A stretch of DNA of 18,183 nucleotides, from assembly GCA_948759685.1 (NCBI GenBank), contig CAQBGY010000036.1, positions 1 to 18,183 on the forward strand, given 5' to 3'. The position numbers and the translations under genes are program-made. Positions 16,109 to 18,183 of this stretch are shown one piece after another. This DNA comes from an uncultured Eubacterium sp. (GTDB lineage Bacteria > Bacillota_A > Clostridia > Lachnospirales > Lachnospiraceae). A model generated the notes under the pieces. It ran no database searches. It was not told the DNA's origin and saw only the letters and a program-made list of their open reading frames with translations. Within the stretch, counting starts at the first letter, position 1. Each line of letters opens with the position of its first letter.

Positions 16109-16323
16109 TATATTTCCTCCCAAATAATTTCAAAACCAGCAAACCCTATATCATTTTTCTTGCAATATTCATCTATTCTTTTCAACGCCTTATAATTAGG
16201 TTTTGATTTTCCTGTCTCCCATCTATTTACTGTTGAAAAAGACACTCCTATCGCCTTTGCAAAATCTGTTTGACTCAATAAACACTTATGTCTTAATTCC
16301 TTAACTTCCTCTGAAAATCCCAT
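16108..16323 (-). CDS. XRE-family helix-turn-helix regulator of the restriction-modification operon
   Basis: A 71-residue protein made almost entirely of one HTH_3 domain: EVKELRHKCLLSQTDFAKAIGVSFSTVNRWETGKSKPNYKALKRI (6-50), with the recognition helix at about 28-38 (VSFSTVNRWET). It is the first gene of the operon, and its stop overlaps the methyltransferase start (TAATG). Its position and size recall controller (C) proteins that delay endonuclease expression, but the sequence is a general XRE type. A ribosome site AGGAGAG precedes the ATG. The tandem 11-bp repeat over the promoter (16341-16362) is the probable binding site, so it would repress or tune its own operon. Confidence 0.85.
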   Translation of the reverse strand: MGFSEEVKELRHKCLLSQTDFAKAIGVSFSTVNRWETGKSKPNYKALKRIDEYCKKNDIGFAGFEIIWEEI

Positions 16324-16340
16324 TTTTCTCTCCTAGTTTA

Positions 16341-16362
16341 AAATATAGCATAATTATAGCAT
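16341..16362 (-). promoter_or_regulatory. Tandem 11-bp repeat, likely operator of the XRE regulator
   Basis: AAATATAGCAT (16341-16351) and AATTATAGCAT (16352-16362) are head-to-tail with one mismatch and an 11-base period, about one helical turn. They cover the -10 box and the start point of the operon promoter. Confidence 0.5.
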
Positions 16363-16381
16363 TTATATTTCATTATAACAA
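16353..16381 (-). promoter_or_regulatory. Promoter of the restriction-modification operon
   Basis: On the minus strand TTGTTA (complement of 16376-16381), a 17-bp spacer and TATAAT (complement of 16353-16358) with an extended TGC just before it. The start point near 16346 gives a very short leader before the regulator ATG. Confidence 0.75.
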
Positions 16382-16606
16382 CAACTGCTTTACAATAAAT
16401 TATTTTCTCTACATTTTTGGTGATAAAAAAACCTCATCTTTTAACCCAATTTCGTAATATGATAGTTAGAGTTACAAATTATACCCTTTATTTCGATAAT
16501 GTATTTCCTTTTTAAGCCTGAGAGCAGCCATTACACTCATCTTATTGACTCACTCATACTTTGTACTCATTCATCAATAAACCTCGTGCCATGCCTTCAA
16601 ATAGCC

Positions 16607-16657
16607 AAAAAACAAAAAATAGTGCAAGAAACACATAAATGCGTTTTTGCACTATTT
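16607..16657 (-). terminator. Strong terminator downstream of the second reverse transcriptase
   Basis: AAATAGTGCAA and TTGCACTATTT form a perfect 11-bp stem (ends 16617 and 16657), extended by four more pairs after a one-base bulge. On the minus strand it is followed by TTTGTTTTTT. It lies about 200 bases after the reverse transcriptase stop codon, leaving a long transcribed 3' region. Confidence 0.75.
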
Positions 16658-16744
16658 CTATTTTTCTGACTACTCTCAGTCCATTTCCTATTCAAACGCC
16701 CTACTATGAACTTTGTTTAATGAATTTTTATTATGTTTCATTAA

Positions 16745-16834
16745 CATATTTGTTGATTTTATATCTATTATTTTCAGTATATGACTAAACAGATATCAAA
16801 TGAATATCACGAAATTCCGTCATAAACAAATATG
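16745..16834 (-). ncRNA. Candidate structured RNA in the 3' region of the second reverse transcriptase
   Basis: CATATTTGTT (16745-16754) is the perfect complement of AACAAATATG (16825-16834) and closes a 90-base domain that contains an inner ATATCT/AGATAT pairing. It lies 25 bases after the reverse transcriptase stop and before the terminator. Some defence-associated reverse transcriptases use a neighbouring ncRNA as template. The region is AT-rich, so chance pairing is possible. Confidence 0.25.
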
Positions 16835-16858
16835 TGTGCTTGCACTTGTTATTTCTTT

Positions 16859-18144
16859 CTAAGAAATATTTTGAATATCTTTTTCAATATTTCTTATTTC
16901 CCTTTTCATCATTTTTCTAAACTGATTCTCTATAAATTGTTCATCCTTTCCTGATAAATCCATTTCATATATATCTGACAAAAGTTTTTTCTTATCATCC
17001 ATATTCAAGTTGTCCAAATTAGGAATATATTTTGTTTCGTGCAACGCCATATGCATTTCAGCAAATGTTCTAACAAATCTTTTTGTCTTTATTTTACCTT
17101 CCAACTTGTATCGTTTAATCAGTTTTTTTACAACATCATCTAAATGAAAAAGCAAACGCATATCTGTAATTTGAGAATAGAAAAAAAGCCATCCATATTT
17201 ATGATTGTCAAGAATAAATCCTGTAATTTTTAGATTTAGCTTCCATTGTAAATAACTAACGTTACTACTTCGTATTTCTCTAAATAAAGTCTCTAACGAT
17301 TGTTCAATTTTTAATATACTGCTTTTCCTTACAGTTACTTTACTATCATTGATAAGATACCCTAAATACTCAAATGAATCCGTCACAGCCCCTTCATCTT
17401 CTTTTTCATTCAAACTCAAACCAAGCGAATTTATATCATTGAATATTTCTTGCTTTACTTTAGAAAATTTATTTTCATTTACCAAAATCAAAATATCATC
17501 AACATATCTGTAATACGATATGTAATCAACATTTTGATATTTCTTATCAATACCAAGCATATATATATTGGCTAATGCATTTGATATTGGCAATCCTTCT
17601 GGAATTCCTATAGTTCTCTCCTTCTGTTCAGATATTTCTTTTATAGGATAACTCACTGCTTCTGTTCTAATTGCATTCCATATCAAAGAAATGATTTCAT
17701 ATTTACGTATTCTCTTTTTTAATATATGAATTAATTTATCTTGATTTATTGTTCCATAAAACCCCTTAATATCTAACTTTATAAAACACTCATACAACGA
17801 AATCTTATTTACAATATCATCAATTATAAGTTGTGGCATCTGTGTTTTGCATTCGTTTCCATATACACCTAACAATAATTCATTCAACACTGATGCCGTC
17901 AATTTATCTCTCATTGTTGGAATACATATTGCTCTTGGTAATTTCTTAGGACCTTTAGTAAATAACAACTGTTTATATCTTGTGAAATGATAAGAACCAT
18001 TCTTCGTCTTCCTTACAATAATTTGAATATTTTCATCTAGTTCTTCTTCAAATTTTTTAGGAGAAACCCTATCTAATCCTACTGAAGGTCTACTTTTTAT
18101 CTTTTCATCATAATGTTCCAAAAGATGCTTTGGAGTAAACAATT
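16859..18144 (-). CDS. Second reverse transcriptase, 5'-truncated (unknown-group/defence-associated type)
   Basis: At least 427 residues. The start is lost: the frame is open to the genomic end at 18144, the stop before TTG 18142 is created by the first adapter base, and the protein begins close to the conserved GLDRVSPKKFEEEL. RT motifs in order: LPRAICIPTMRDKL (68-81), IKLDIKGFYGTI (Asp124), IGIPEGLPISNALANIYM (178-195), YYRYVDDILIL (YVDD 213-216), FEYLGYLI (about 255-262). The C-terminal 150 residues are helical, with GWLFFYSQITDMRLLFHLDDVV, and carry no maturase, HNH or integrase domain. It is clearly different from the retron enzyme at 10382. It looks like unknown-group (DRT-type) antiviral reverse transcriptases, but the class cannot be named; a reduced group II-like enzyme is the alternative. 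A long 3' region and terminator follow. Confidence 0.75.
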
Positions 18145-18183
18145 AGATCGGAAGAGCACACGTCTGAACTCCAGTCACGGACC
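18145..18183. other. Illumina TruSeq adapter (assembly artefact)
   Basis: From 18145 the sequence is the standard TruSeq adapter (starts AGATCGGAAGAGC, ends CCAGTCAC at 18178) plus the first five bases (GGACC) of what follows, probably the sample index. It is not genomic. The true contig ends at 18144. Confidence 0.97.

Larger units (their letters stand above)
16324..16858. other. 535-bp region between regulator and second reverse transcriptase
   Basis: No full-size gene. From left to right it holds the operator and promoter of the restriction-modification operon (16341-16381), about 220 AT-rich bases without a recognised signal, a strong hairpin terminator (16607-16657), and the 3' region of the reverse transcriptase gene with a 10-bp inverted repeat (16745-16834). 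Confidence 0.5.

Noticed and set aside
16109..16123. TTG start for the cytosine methyltransferase
   Set aside because: The GGGAGG ribosome site lies between it and ATG 16108, which also fits the conserved N-terminal end of the family.
16859..18144. Assignment of the second reverse transcriptase to DRT2, DRT3 or DRT9
   Set aside because: The visible motifs do not settle the class, no second RT follows it, and the 5' side is missing.
10382..18144. CRISPR array or transposase/IS element within the island
   Set aside because: No regularly spaced repeats and no transposase or integrase motifs on either strand.

Overview
The window looks like part of a low-GC Gram-positive gut bacterium of the class Clostridia, probably Lachnospiraceae. 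The reasons are AT-rich DNA, strong AGGAGG-type ribosome sites, sigma-A type promoters with 16-17 bp spacers, a secreted Big_2/Ig-like protein, several GNAT acetyltransferases, and an asnS-asnA operon. Nearly every gene is on the minus strand; only the yccF gene is on the plus strand. The last 39 bases are an Illumina TruSeq adapter, so the window is a draft contig and its right edge is artificial.

Left part (1 to about 10.3 kb) is ordinary chromosome. It holds a secreted SGNH/GDSL-type hydrolase, a GNAT acetyltransferase, an ICMT-like methyltransferase fused to a second GNAT domain, YccF, tRNA-Glu and tRNA-Tyr, aspartate-ammonia ligase and asparaginyl-tRNA synthetase, a third GNAT, an unrecognised 177-residue protein, a secreted three-domain Big_2 protein, and a small voltage-gated potassium channel broken by a one-base frameshift. 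Two long inverted-repeat elements (2213-2333 and 7118-7262) lie between genes. Their G-T pairs make them fold better as plus-strand RNA, antisense to the flanking genes.

Right part (10.38 to 18.14 kb) is a more AT-rich defence island with three systems, all read right to left. (1) A retron: an OLD-like ATPase/TOPRIM effector (11659-13671), a non-coding RNA bounded by a perfect 13-bp a1/a2 inverted repeat (11475-11664), and a retron reverse transcriptase (10382-11457). The ncRNA has its own promoter inside the end of the effector gene, and its predicted start falls on the first base of a1. The reverse transcriptase frame is broken at a run of seven A that is also a correctly phased A_AAA_AAC -1 slippery site. 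The effector is preceded by a leader with a ten-codon ORF and a terminator/antiterminator-like arrangement. (2) A compact type II restriction-modification operon: XRE regulator, cytosine-5 methyltransferase, and a CCGG-family (BsaWI-like) endonuclease, with overlapping genes and an 11-bp tandem repeat over the promoter. (3) A second, different reverse transcriptase, cut off at its N-terminus by the contig end. It resembles the 'unknown group'/defence-associated reverse transcriptases and is followed by a structured 3' region and a strong terminator.

The best candidates for something new are the retron's built-in regulation (internal ncRNA promoter, leader attenuator-like region, slippery-site reverse transcriptase) and the second reverse transcriptase with its possible RNA partner. 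Function is inferred throughout from visible motifs; no database search was possible.
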